Shown piece by piece: positions 1 through 10,300 of a stretch of 64,000 nt of DNA (position 1 is the first letter of the stretch; every line of letters begins with the position of its first letter). The stretch covers positions 12,356,882 to 12,420,881 of the forward strand of contig CM067515.1 in assembly GCA_034509495.1 (NCBI GenBank), written 5' to 3'. Under the pieces are notes generated by a model that searched no databases, was not told where the DNA came from, and saw only the letters and a program-made list of their open reading frames with translations. This stretch comes from Acestrorhynchus altus (Eukaryota; Chordata; Actinopteri; Characiformes; Acestrorhynchidae). The position numbers and the translations under genes were made by a program.

Positions 1-1159
1 CCACCCATTTCTAGATTAAACTGTAATCTGGCTCAGGTTTCACAAACAAAGCCTGCTTACAAATCACCCTGATCATACCACTAAAACAAATATTTGTTCA
101 AATGCCAGAAGGAGGAGAACAATCTTCAGGAAAGTATGAACTGACCTGGACGGTGTGCCCTAGAAGAACCACATTTAATTCCATAAAAAAATGTTAAAGT
201 GTTGTGAACCTTTCCATCAACTAAAGGGTCTTCAGATCTTCTTGGTGAAAGCAAAAGTGATTATTTCTATGGCATTGATTAAGTAAACCTTTGAAACACA
301 CTTAACAGCACAGCTAATCAGGAACTTCAGCTCCTATGAATCAATAACTGATCAAGAACTTTTGTTCCTATGAATAACAGCTGGCTTGTACTCTGTGTAC
401 TCTGGGTGTGTGTAACGTCTGTCCCAAGAAGCAGGGGTTCCTGGCTGCTGAAAGCTTCAGAACCTTGTTTTAGAAGTGCTGAAGAAACTCCCAAACACCA
501 CATTATGATGCAGTAGAAGCGATATTGGTAATGTGCTAAAAATATTACTCATTGTCAAAATAGTTGCACATGTATAGTTGAAAGTGTCGGATTGCAATCC
601 TATTCTGAACAATAGATAAAGGTTTCCAGCAACAATAATTGTTAAACATTTAGACTGATATAGAAAATACACTGAGCTACACAATAGTGCTCGACCGATT
701 AATCGGGCCAATTAATGACATCTCGGCTCACGACACAGATTTTGTAAAAATGCCTACAGTCACAGCCGCAAGAAGCCCCGACAATTGCTACAGTAGATCA
801 ATGTTAGAGCTCACCCTTGTGCCCATTTCACCATTCTACATGTGGAGGTCAGTGATCTGAAATGTAGTACAGGTAACATGGTAAGACTTTAATTGCTACC
901 TTCACGGTGTTTACAATGTTTATGGTTTCTATAAGCATTTAGAGAGAAAATGCAAGTCGTGTTATTCGGCAATTGTAGTTTTATCAAGCTTTTAACCAAC
1001 TCAACTAACTCACCTTAAGTTTAAAGGTACTTTAAAATGTATTATTCCCATCTAAACTCAACTGTCTGCTAACGTAAGTGATTGACCTGACAGTTTTAGT
1101 ATATACACACACAGTTGGTTGCGTTTGCTAATAAGAGATTTTACATTAACGCCAACACC

Positions 1160-1367
1160 ATCCTGCTCTTGTCGACCAGAGGAGGATGGGTTCCTCTCTT
1201 GAGCCTTGGTTCCTCTCAAGGTTTCTTCCTCCAAAACTGAGGGCCACTGTTTGCCTACTGGCTGCTCGTTTGAGGCTCGGACCCGGATCTTTCTAAAGCT
1301 GCTTTGTGACAACTTCCCGTTGTAAAAAGCGCTATATAAATAAAATTTGATTGATTGATTGATTTTA
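1160..1367 (+). repeat. Fish interspersed repeat with GATT-tail
   Basis: The sequence matches a very common fish repeat 3' end: a phrase about a GCTGCTTTGTGAC motif near 1300, then AAAAGCGCTATATAAATAAA, then a short (GATT)n tail ending near 1367. Such ends are characteristic of non-LTR retroposons. The minus-strand open frame across it is a by-product. Recognised from memory of the repeat; exact family not assigned. Confidence 0.6.
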
Positions 1368-2649
1368 GGGAAACTAACATTGTGTAATGTTCTACATACA
1401 GTTTCTGCATTTTGCCTACATGCCTGTTTGCATTTGTGTGCTGCTGTTACAACTGCTGTTAAGAGCACTAAGACTTTATGATTTTTTGGTTCGTAAGTTT
1501 TATACAAAGTTGTATTTTATTGTCTGTGGACGTTCATTTAGTTGATATGTTTTTTATTTAAAGTAAGTAAGACTGCAGAGTGCAAACAGCAGAGACAGTG
1601 ATTCCATCAGCATTATATAATTTGGCCACCAGTCGCACAGCTTTTTAAATATCAGCATCTGCCTCTAAAAAATCCAAATCGGTCCACCACTACTACACAT
1701 ACAGAAGTAGTGTCGCTCAGTTTTGTAGAACACAACACGCCAAATGTCTCAGAAAGGAGTTGCTGAAATTCCTAATGGTTTCTTATGATGATCCCTTCTA
1801 GAGCTCGAATATGTCTGGTGAGGCAACCGGTTATGACAGTGTCTGTGTCTTTAAGACAAGCTCTTGTGAGATGCAGCAATATGTGGACAAGCTTAGTCCT
1901 GTTGGAACAGCAGCCACTGGTTTCATTATTGTAACTTTGGGCTGTCAAAGAGCCTGCAATGAAGACAAAAGGTCATGTGGCATTGTACAAAAACACACTC
2001 CACACCATTACACCAGGCCTTCTGGACATGTGATGCAGGTCAACAAACCTGACCACAGTGTCTCCACACCAAGACAAAAGCCAGACTCATCCCTAAAGAT
2101 GACCAGCTGCCATTCTGATTGACTTCATCATAGCCTGGTACAACAACACTGCAGTGATACACCGGTTGATTCCTTTTGTTGATAACTTTTTTTTATGGAA
2201 GACCATATTCCACCATCACATAGTAGTTTTAAAGACTCTGCCCCCACTGATTTTTTTTACTGACATACATTTGGCTTGAATGTTCGAAGCAAATTCTTTG
2301 CCTTAATGTTTTGCTTAATCTATGTAACTGGATACAGCTCGCCGAATTCCGCATGGAGGACTTTTCCTGCTCCACAGTGCACATGCACAGGTGGTGTAAA
2401 GGAGACACGATTTGATGGCACAAAGTGCAAAACAGAGAAAGAAAGAAATGATGAGGTGAACAAACAGAACACAGGAGTCAATATATAAACAAAGTTCATT
2501 TCAAGCTGAATAAATGGAAAGTATATAGTACTGCTTTTTGATGAAGCACAAGTTTTAATCATTACTAAAATAATTGATAACTGCAGCACTAAATGTCAAA
2601 ATATTGTGATAAATACTGTCTATAATGATTGTTTTAAATATCATGCTGT

Positions 2650-2995
2650 AATAGGGATGGGCAAAGGGGACTAAAAAAATCGAGTGCCTATATATTTTTA
2701 GCTGAATGGCGATATACAATACGATAAAAGGTGTGAAAAATGCAATGTGAAAAAAAATGAATTTTTTACTATATTTACACATTAAAATGTGATCTTTATT
2801 TCTTCTTTATACACAAGTCTTATGCCCCCCCTATAGTGTTTGTGAGAGCACAAATGGGGGTGGAGAGGTGCAAAGCAGAGGAGGAACTGAGAGCAGGGGG
2901 TGGACCAGAGTGAAGAACAAGAAAAAAATAATTCTGCTGGGTTCATATCCCAATATCAATATAAATATCAATATATCACTCAGCCCTATGATGTA
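2650..2995. repeat. Probable hAT-type MITE
   Basis: The left end reads tagggatgggca and the right end, inverted, begins agggctgagtgatat, with AT-rich repeats of the cgatat/caatat type inside. This is the look of a common fish hAT-like non-autonomous element. Borders and target duplication are not certain. Confidence 0.35.
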
Positions 2996-3567
2996 TTATT
3001 ACCATACTGCCCCCTAAAGCAAAAAACACCCCATGTTCAGTATACTGAGTTATATTCTAAATAAGCTGCACATTTATTATGAGCTTATATAAATCCAATC
3101 ATTAATATAATCACTATACAATAAAATATCATATCAACCACTACCAGTATGACAGGATCATCATATGGACCATCTGTACAGCGCACATGCACAACCCACA
3201 CACACGCACACACACAAAAACTGACCCATGTAGCTCTCTCCATACGTAGTCAGTTTCTTTCAACATTGACATTCCACCCTATTTTGAAGTTTTCCAAAGT
3301 TCAGATCTTCTGCACAAAGGTCAGCTGAGTCCTTTTTGGACACTGGAGCCAAAATTAGTCCCTCACACACTGGCCGCACACTTCCAGCAGATCCATAAGA
3401 TCGAAAAGTCCAGTGCTGGTCTAATCCCTTGCTGGATGGAGACCTGTGGCTACACTCCTAGCACTGCAGTACTGAAGTCCATTCTGGCCCGGCACACGTA
3501 ACCGTGAGCATGTGAATGGCATTAACACACTACACACTGCCCCCACTGCCCACAGTTTGCTTCCCAG

Positions 3568-3569
<2 letters not shown>

Positions 3570-3622
<53 letters not shown>

Positions 3623-3716
3623 CTTAACTCTAAATCATATTACTCATTTATGCCACAAGACCCCAAGTATGATGGACGGCTGTAGAACTCAGCCTAACAA
3701 TTAAAGTATGCTGTTC

Positions 3717-3796
<80 letters not shown>
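3570..3796. repeat. Two (CA)n microsatellites
   Basis: Pure (CA)n runs at about 3570-3621 and 3719-3796, separated by roughly 100 bp of unique sequence. Cys-Val and His-Thr open frames across them are artefacts of the dinucleotide repeat. Confidence 0.97.
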
Positions 3797-3797
<1 letters not shown>

Positions 3798-4230
3798 GCA
3801 TGTGGTCTGATCAGACACTGGACCTTGGAGGGTTTAAAAATGATTCTCCTGCTATTAAAAATGCTCAAAGATGCTACTTTTGGGTAGTGTACCTCTTTGA
3901 CTGCTAGACACTGCCGTAACTGCTGGTGCGATGAGCTGGGACCCATCACATATGACAGTTTAGCAGACTAATAGTCATACGAGGGACACTAACAGCGTTC
4001 ATGGCAGGGCATCCAACTTTTTTCAGAAATAAATAAATAAAATAAAATAAAAAATCTGAAGAATAATGCTCACACACAGCAAGCGTTTCCCAGGAATGTC
4101 TGCCAGATTGCCACCCTCCCTTGGACTGCCCAGTCACTAACAGCAACATTCTGCAACTGTTCTCCCCGATATTGTAATCACTTACATATATCATGATTAC
4201 ATTCACACGTTGGTTTCTGTTTTATCCTTC
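3797..4230 (+). mobile_element. Decayed Tc1-like element, copy 1
   Basis: Shares long stretches with the copies at 15.1, 18.1, 21.0, 36.1 and 39.6 kb, including the phrases acttttgggtagtgtacct near 3877 and ccatcacatatgacagtt near 3943. The 3' part (4140-4205) matches the 3' end of the 15.1 kb copy. The transposase region is internally deleted and partly replaced by an A-rich stretch near 4030. Non-functional. Confidence 0.7.
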
Positions 4231-5917
4231 TCCTTCTTGTTGTATTTATAAAATAGCCTACATTGGGTTGGGTTCGGTTCCATTTAATAAGCATAATTCA
4301 AACAGACAGATGACCCCAGTTCAGTAATAACATTCGCTAAATAAGATTACAAGGACAGTTCCTGGTAGGAAAAATGATTTTGCAGTCAATAAACAAGCAG
4401 TTATGTAATGTTTCCTACCACCCTTGGCAGGTGTCCTAGCAGAGATCCAGGCCTGGTTTTAAAAACAACGGGCTTATTTACCAAACATGCAATGGGATCC
4501 ATCGTTATTAAAAGCAGGGCTGTGCATGTCACAATAACTACATTACTGACTTGTTCTATAATAAATGAACATGACTTTGACCTTGATGACCTCGATATTG
4601 CCCATTATGTTTCTCTTAGGAAGGAAAGCTCATTAACATGAAAAGTAAGATTACTGTTTGAAAATAGTGCTTTTATTATTATTTTTTCTTTAATTACATT
4701 TATTTTGTATATTTTAAAACGTTATTTTCCAATTACAAAATCTGAATATTCCAAATGATTTAAAGTTTACTGCTCTTTAAAAGGATGTACCTACATTATT
4801 ATACCTCTGATGAAGACTCATTAAGCCTTATCATACTTAAAAATGAGTATGATCACTGAATGAGCCCTCAGTTTGTTTACAGTGCTTATGTTCACAAGCA
4901 AGTAGATTAAAACTCTGGACCTCCATTTCCAATTCCCCCAATATCTGTGAGGTCAATGCTAATTCTTACACCTTAATGTTTCTATTTGCCTGCACATGAC
5001 TTGCTCTTCCTTTGCAGCCACCATCACGTGATTCCAGGCCTTCACAAATGCCTCAGCACCACAGTCTGGTCTATAGTGGGAACATATCAGGCTACTGGAC
5101 TTTTAATGCAGTCCTACATTAGACAACTTGAACAATTAGAAATCAAGATAAGACAGTTATTATACATTGTTTCTTTTTCCCTACTTTAGTCTACAAACAA
5201 AAATCTAAGAACAACTGCTATTCTTAAAAAACATTCTTAAATGACCTCCTTGAAAAACAATTTTTAAATATTAACTTAAGATTCTCTCAAGACACTAAAA
5301 CCTAAAGAAAAGAAGGAACTCTTAGAACCTGAGATCCACACTTTGTGGGCACTTACATGCTGAACAGTAACCTACAGATGTGAAGTGGGTTTTTTTTTTT
5401 GTACTTATAAGCAAAAAACAAACAAGACAAAACAAAACAAAACAAAAACTTTAGGCACAAGTAAAGTTGGTCAAATTCACACAAATACATCAATTCTGTT
5501 AATACTTAAAAGTCAAACGAAGACATATTTGAGTAGTCCAGGATCTCCTGAAAAAGATCTGGTATGTGTGACTGTCTCTTATAAATACTTTACCCTTCTC
5601 CAGAACATCCCACAAAACCAGCCCAGGGTTCTAGAGCTTAAACCTATGCAGGCAGTCGGAAACAAAATCCTTGGGTGGACTGTGACTGAACTTAGTATTT
5701 ACTTTAAGACTCTTCAGGAGACCTTTCTTAGGGAAGGGTCACACACACACAAGCTGTCTAACATCTCCACAGAGTGAATGATGGATGGATTACGGACTTC
5801 ACCAGTTAATAAACACCAAAACAAAGAAGACAAGCTAGAGGGCTGTCAGTCTGAATCAAGTGAGGAGCATTCAGTGAGCTTTATGCTGGACATTCGAGCT
5901 GAATGGTGTTGTTTATT

Positions 5918-5987
5918 ATTATGATGATTATTATGATGATTATTATGATGATTATTATGATGATTATTATGATGATTATGACAAAGG
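5918..5987. repeat. (ATTATTATGATG)n short tandem repeat
   Basis: A 12-bp unit of mixed ATT and ATG triplets is repeated about five times. Confidence 0.9.
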
Positions 5988-6178
5988 CAGCTACTGAATC
6001 ACACTGAGCTTTAATTCAATACTGAACCAAAGCTGGATAAGATACATACAGGGGAGGAAGCGGCCACTTAGTTAATAAACAATGTGTACGTGCATAAAAG
6101 TACAAATTGAGCGAGTAGCTTTGACGATCAGACAGAAGAGTGGAATGAGAGCTGAGCCTTGGCCTGTGCAGAACTCAC

Positions 6179-6228
6179 CCTCCAGTAGGAGACATGAAAT
6201 CTCCGTCTTCATCATCAGCAGCAAACAT
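6179..6228 (-). CDS. fkbp15: FKBP15-like gene, first coding exon (partial gene)
   Basis: On the minus strand an ATG (6228-6226, G at -3) opens 16 codons plus two bases, MFAADDEDGDFMSPTGG-like, ending at a near-perfect donor GG|GTGAGT. The short acidic start followed by an F-(L/M)-S-P-(S/T)-G-G motif is how human FKBP15 begins, as I recall it. FKBP15 (WAFL) is a large cytoplasmic protein with a WH1-like region, a degenerate FKBP domain and long coiled coils. It binds actin and the WASH complex on early endosomes. Only these residues are in the window; the phase-2 exon must splice to sequence left of position 1. Head-to-head with the C9orf43-like gene. Alternative: a chance short frame, but ATG context, donor and motif together argue against it. 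Confidence 0.66.
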
Positions 6229-6660
6229 CTCCCCGCCTCAGTGCTGACCAGGCTGACCAGGCTGACCAGGCTGAATAACGACGAGCCTCTACAGCTGGCT
6301 GATGAAAGTATAAAGTCAAACACACCGTGATTCGCTGCTCATTCCAGGCTGAACTCACCAACTTCCCTTTCACTTCCTGTTTCGGAGTCAGCTGACTACC
6401 CACCTGACACCAACGGCTGTTTAACGGCCGGTCTGTCGTCTCTTCTGACGCTTCCCCTCTGTTTTCCCTCTCCCTCTCCGTCGTGTGGGCTTCTTGATGA
6501 TAAGCCGTGTTCGGATATATGATGAATGCAGCTGTTGTCTGTACCTCACATCAACGGTAAACCAACGGGAGCTAAAACGCGTTGCTCGCGGGGCTGCGTG
6601 CGGTTGCTAGGCAACCGGTTACAACGGGAGAAGCGCGGTCTTTACAGCTCATTTTCTTAA
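6229..6660. promoter_or_regulatory. Bidirectional promoter, FKBP15-like / C9orf43-like
   Basis: The interval between the minus-strand ATG at 6228 and the plus-strand gene is the richest CpG stretch of the left block (about 6410-6610). It contains an ETS-type site CACTTCCTG at 6371-6379 and the X-box at 6601-6617. No TATA box is evident, as expected for divergent CpG promoters. A tandem 10-bp unit (gaccaggctg, about 3 copies) at 6243-6272 lies in the inferred minus-strand 5' UTR. Promoter role is inferred from gene arrangement and motifs. Confidence 0.6.
6601..6617. promoter_or_regulatory. RFX X-box palindrome
   Basis: CGGTTGCTAGGCAACCG is a perfect 7-bp inverted repeat around TAG and matches the RFX-family X-box consensus (GTTGCC/T, short spacer, GGCAAC). 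RFX2/3/4 factors use X-boxes close to the start of ciliary and testis genes. Position, roughly 600 bp before the start codon but adjoining the probable first exon of the plus-strand gene, fits such use. Confidence 0.75.
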
Positions 6661-6813
6661 TCATCAAAACTTTCACCACAAAGCTTCAGACGAGGGAGCG
6701 TCACCGTGTGGCCGAGCTGGTTAGATGGCTTCTGCAGCCCAGCGTTATCGAGAGAAGTTAAGTTCCTGATTCTCGAGGGAAGGGTGAAGCTCAGTTGGCT
6801 CCCTAATCCCTAG
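6620..6813 (+). other. Probable non-coding first exon of the C9orf43-like gene
   Basis: Sequence just downstream of the X-box ends at either of two donor-like sites, AGAGAA|GTTAAG at 6757 or CCCTAG|GTAGGT at 6814. A short upstream frame (ATG 6725, 14 codons) lies inside. The next exon has an acceptor at 7175. Transcription start and donor choice cannot be settled from sequence. Confidence 0.4.
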
Positions 6814-6989
6814 GTAGGTAGGTAGTGCACGAAATAAGGTGCCAGTTACAGACCACTGTTTAGATGTGACCCCACTGGTGGAAAAAAAATAGTTTTGGAT
6901 TTAGTTTAACAATTTGTTCGCTCAATATCTTTAATCCTTTGCTCAGTTTAATCCATAAATAAACAGTGAAACAATCTATACTCTCAATG

Positions 6990-7070
6990 TAATTGGTTAA
7001 GCACTCCTGGGGAGTGTAATAATGGTCTTTCTCTTGTTGATGGTTTTGTAACCATCACCTTCGCAGCTTA
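6990..7070 (-). mobile_element. Tc1-like fragment, antisense
   Basis: A short piece around ctcctggggagtgtaataatgg and gatggttttgtaacc corresponds, in antisense, to the N-terminal half of a very common fish Tc1 transposase element, another part of which lies at 7740-8475. The coding exon at 7176-7371 sits between the two pieces. Confidence 0.55.
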
Positions 7071-7217
7071 ATACTGGATGACTGTCATTTTAACTGCTTA
7101 TTTATGACACATTCACCACTCATACCTTGTGCATAGTTGGTTAAAATGACCTAATTGTAGTTGCCGCTTTTGCAGGGAGGGCCTTGGTCAATCACTTCAT
7201 GCTGAAATCTGCAAAGT

Positions 7218-7371
7218 ATGGAGAGCCTTGGTGAAAAGGGGCTGGATGAAGCGCACTGTCTGTGGGCCCTGTGCTCCCATCCATGCTGCTGGGAGACTAA
7301 GCGGCGCATCTCTAAGGGCCTTCACCACAGGACTAAGAGGAACCCCACTAAACACTGCAGTCCTGTTGATG
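7218..7371 (+). CDS. C9orf43-like exon 1 (coding)
   Basis: Residues 1-51. Cys/His/Trp-rich opening (C-x-x-x-A-x-C-x-H-P-x-C-W) then a basic stretch. The exon begins at the acceptor TTTTGCAG (7175), so 7176-7217 is 5' UTR. It ends GATG|GTGGGT, phase 1. Another frame is open through the same exon and could join exon 2 from a donor at 7411, starting at the ATG at 6725, but it lacks the family-like residues. Confidence 0.7.
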
Positions 7372-10300
7372 GTGGGTTTATTTTTTAGTTTCTGTGGGAC
7401 TATTCTAGAGGGTGAAAATCTTTACGTGAACAAGGCCTTTGCAGAATTGAATTTACAGCCATGATATAGAGTTTACTAGACAGTTGATATTCTCTTTGGA
7501 AGCCCATTTTGCCCTAAATTTTGAAACATAGATTGCCTTTAATATCTTTAGGTGGCAGAGTTAAAATTTGGTTTGCAAAAGAATAGCTTATCCAAAATAT
7601 TAAACTAAAGTACTTTTCACTTACTTCATATGCAGTGACTTGTCCATTGTTTGGTTTGGTAGTTTGGTTCTTTATTTTAGGAACTTAACTTAACTTATCC
7701 ATTTCAAAACATTATTCTTCTTTAATCATTCTTTGGTAGAGCGACTTGTGTACTCGGGGGTCTTTGTCTTGCTGCATGACCACATTCTCTGTCAGATGTC
7801 CTGACATTTTCCTTAGAAATGCAGATATAATTAACAATTCATTGTTCCATCAGCGATGGCAAGCACTCCTGGCAGCAAAGCAGGATCAAACCATAATCCT
7901 ACCACCACCATGTTTTCCAGATGGGATAGGATTTTTTATGTTGGAATGCTTTCCTTTCTCCAAACACAATGTTTCTCATTTCAAGATCTATTTTTGCCTC
8001 ATCCATCCACAAAATTTTGTTCCAAAGCTTTGTGACTTGTCTCACTAATGCACAGCCATTTAGTATTCTCTGTCAATTATTTACAGATCCTGAGGTGCGC
8101 AGCTAGGTGATGTAATCTTTTGCAAACTGCAGACAGGCAGCAATGTTCTTTTTGGAGAGCAGTGGATTTCTCCTTACAACCCTGCCATGCACATCATCAT
8201 CACGTTGTTCAGCTTCTCCTGATGGTGGACTCCTGAATATTAACATTAGGAAATATGAAAGAGACCTTTTAGTTTCTCAGAAGTTACCTTGGGTTCCTTT
8301 ATGATTTTGCAGACTATTACACATCTTGTACTGTGATCTTTGTTGGTTGCGCCCTCCAGGGAGGTTAATCATTTGAATCGATAGAATTTTCTCCATTTAG
8401 GTCAAATATATGCAGAAATCAGAAAGTTCTAAAGGTTCACAAATTTGAAATTTGTTGATAACTGCCCTTGTGGAAAAAAACACCATAATATACAGATGGA
8501 TATATACAATTAAAAGCAATTGGCCTTAGTGTCATTTTTTTTATCATCTAATGTTTTATCTACAGAGAGTTTCCCATCTCTGACCGTGGTCAATGTGTCT
8601 GAGTGGGCTGTAAAGGGACGGCATCCTGAATGGAAACTGCTACATAAGACAGTCAGTTCAGACGGCGCTGAAGGATCTGTGCACAGCCTTACCTGCCCTT
8701 CAGTACGTCCGATGAAAGAAAATGCACAGCAGTTTAAAAGGTTTTCCATTTAACTTAAACATTCAGTTTCTCTCTTTCTAGCATGCCAGATGCTTAAATC
8801 CACGTTTAAATTGTGTTAGGTTGTAAATTATATTCCTACAGTTGCTTTTGGACACACAATCAAAAATTCCATCTGTACTGCAAAATCTGCAGGAGAGAGA
8901 CTATTCAAGATGTATGAGATGGATTATCGCAGGACACCATTAGGAACCTCTGCAACTCCATACCATGACATCTGGCATGTTGCACTATATCCAATGTCAT
9001 ACTACATTTTTTATCATTTATTTTTCCTGATCATTTTTCTGTTCCTTCTGAACAGAATTGAAATCAGCCACTTCCTTCAGAATGCTACTCTTTTTTCATA
9101 AGTGTAATTTAATAGATATTATCTGCTTAATTTAAATTAACTGTAGTTGAAATGTTTCGTTCAGAATCAATGAATCAATCAGTGTATTGTTTGCACTGCT
9201 TTACTTTGCTACTCACTTGCTCTGTTTCCTTTTTCATGCAGTGCAGATCCAGCCTACAGCTCAGCATTCTCAACATCACACCCTAATGCTGCCAAAGGAA
9301 GAGCAGTAAAAGTAGGTCAATAATGTTAACCAGTTTTCTGATGGCAGATATGGCATGATACTTCACTTCCAAAATTGTTATTGAAATCGTTACTATCAGC
9401 CAATACCAACACGAGTTGGACTTTGATTTTCCATTTTATCAGCTCCCCTGACCATGCACTTTGTAGTTTTATATCACAGTTTGATAACAGTGCTGCTGGA
9501 GTGTTTAAACCCCTCGGGGTCAATACTGGATGGAGAATAGTCCACAAACCAGAAATATTGAGTCAACACTATCCTCTGGGCAGTGTAATGTGAGCACAGA
9601 TGAAGGACTAGAGGATGACCAGCAGAAACTGTGCAGAAACAGATGAGCTTCTGTCTCTGACTTTACATCTACAAAGTGGACCAACTAGGTAGGAGTGGAC
9701 AGTGAGAGGACACAGCGTTTAAACACTCCAGCAGCACTGCTGTGTCTGATCTACTCCAGTGCAATATACACTTAACACGCCGCTGCCATGTCGGTGTGAC
9801 TGCAGTGCTAAGAATGAACCAGCACCCACACTGAATATCAGGGTGAAAGGAGGCTGATAAAGTATGCCGAGAAACAGATGGACTACAGTCTGTAATTACA
9901 GAACTACAATGTGCTCCTATGGTAGAGGTAAGAGGAGCTGATAAACTGGACAGTGATTGTAGAAAAAAATGCATTAATGGTATGGCTTATTAGTGTAGAT
10001 GGCTAATAAATAATAGCATGAAGACAATCCCAGATATTGTTTTATTTACTAAGTAATATCATGAATAGTTTCTGTACCTGTTTCTTTGTTTTCTTTCTTA
10101 ACAGTTAAACACAGCCCAGATCAGCCCTCATCTGATTGGCTCTGAGATGCCACTGGAATCGGCCTGTCAGGTGCTGTGGGTCCCAAACCCACATTACACA
10201 CCTCGGTGTCTCACCCAGAAAAGGTATCCAGCCTAGTGTGCCCCACAAAGCCCCTCAGTGGAATTAATATTCGTTTTCTTGATTCTAATGTTTACAAGAA

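Larger units (their letters stand above)
1..6178 (-). other. Presumed intron 1 of the FKBP15-like gene
   Basis: If the minus-strand exon ending at 6179 is real, everything to its left is intron 1 or lies beyond it. I searched the minus strand for the next expected coding segment (the short Ala/Leu/Phe-rich stretch that follows the first exon in FKBP15) and did not find it, so exon 2 probably lies outside the window. The interval holds a LINE/SINE-type tail, CA repeats, a Tc1-like remnant and AT-rich unique sequence. Open frames here look like repeat translations. Inferred. Confidence 0.4.

Noticed and set aside
1058..1507. 149-codon minus-strand frame
   Set aside because: Overlaps an interspersed repeat with a GATT tail; translation of repeat sequence.
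1811..2122. 103-codon plus-strand frame
   Set aside because: No family resemblance, no convincing splice or promoter context, and composition like surrounding non-coding DNA.
6725..6769. Short ATG frame upstream of the C9orf43-like start, considered as the true N-terminus
   Set aside because: It could be linked to another frame of the next exon, but the family-like Cys-His-Trp block is in the frame starting at 7218, which also has a strong start context.
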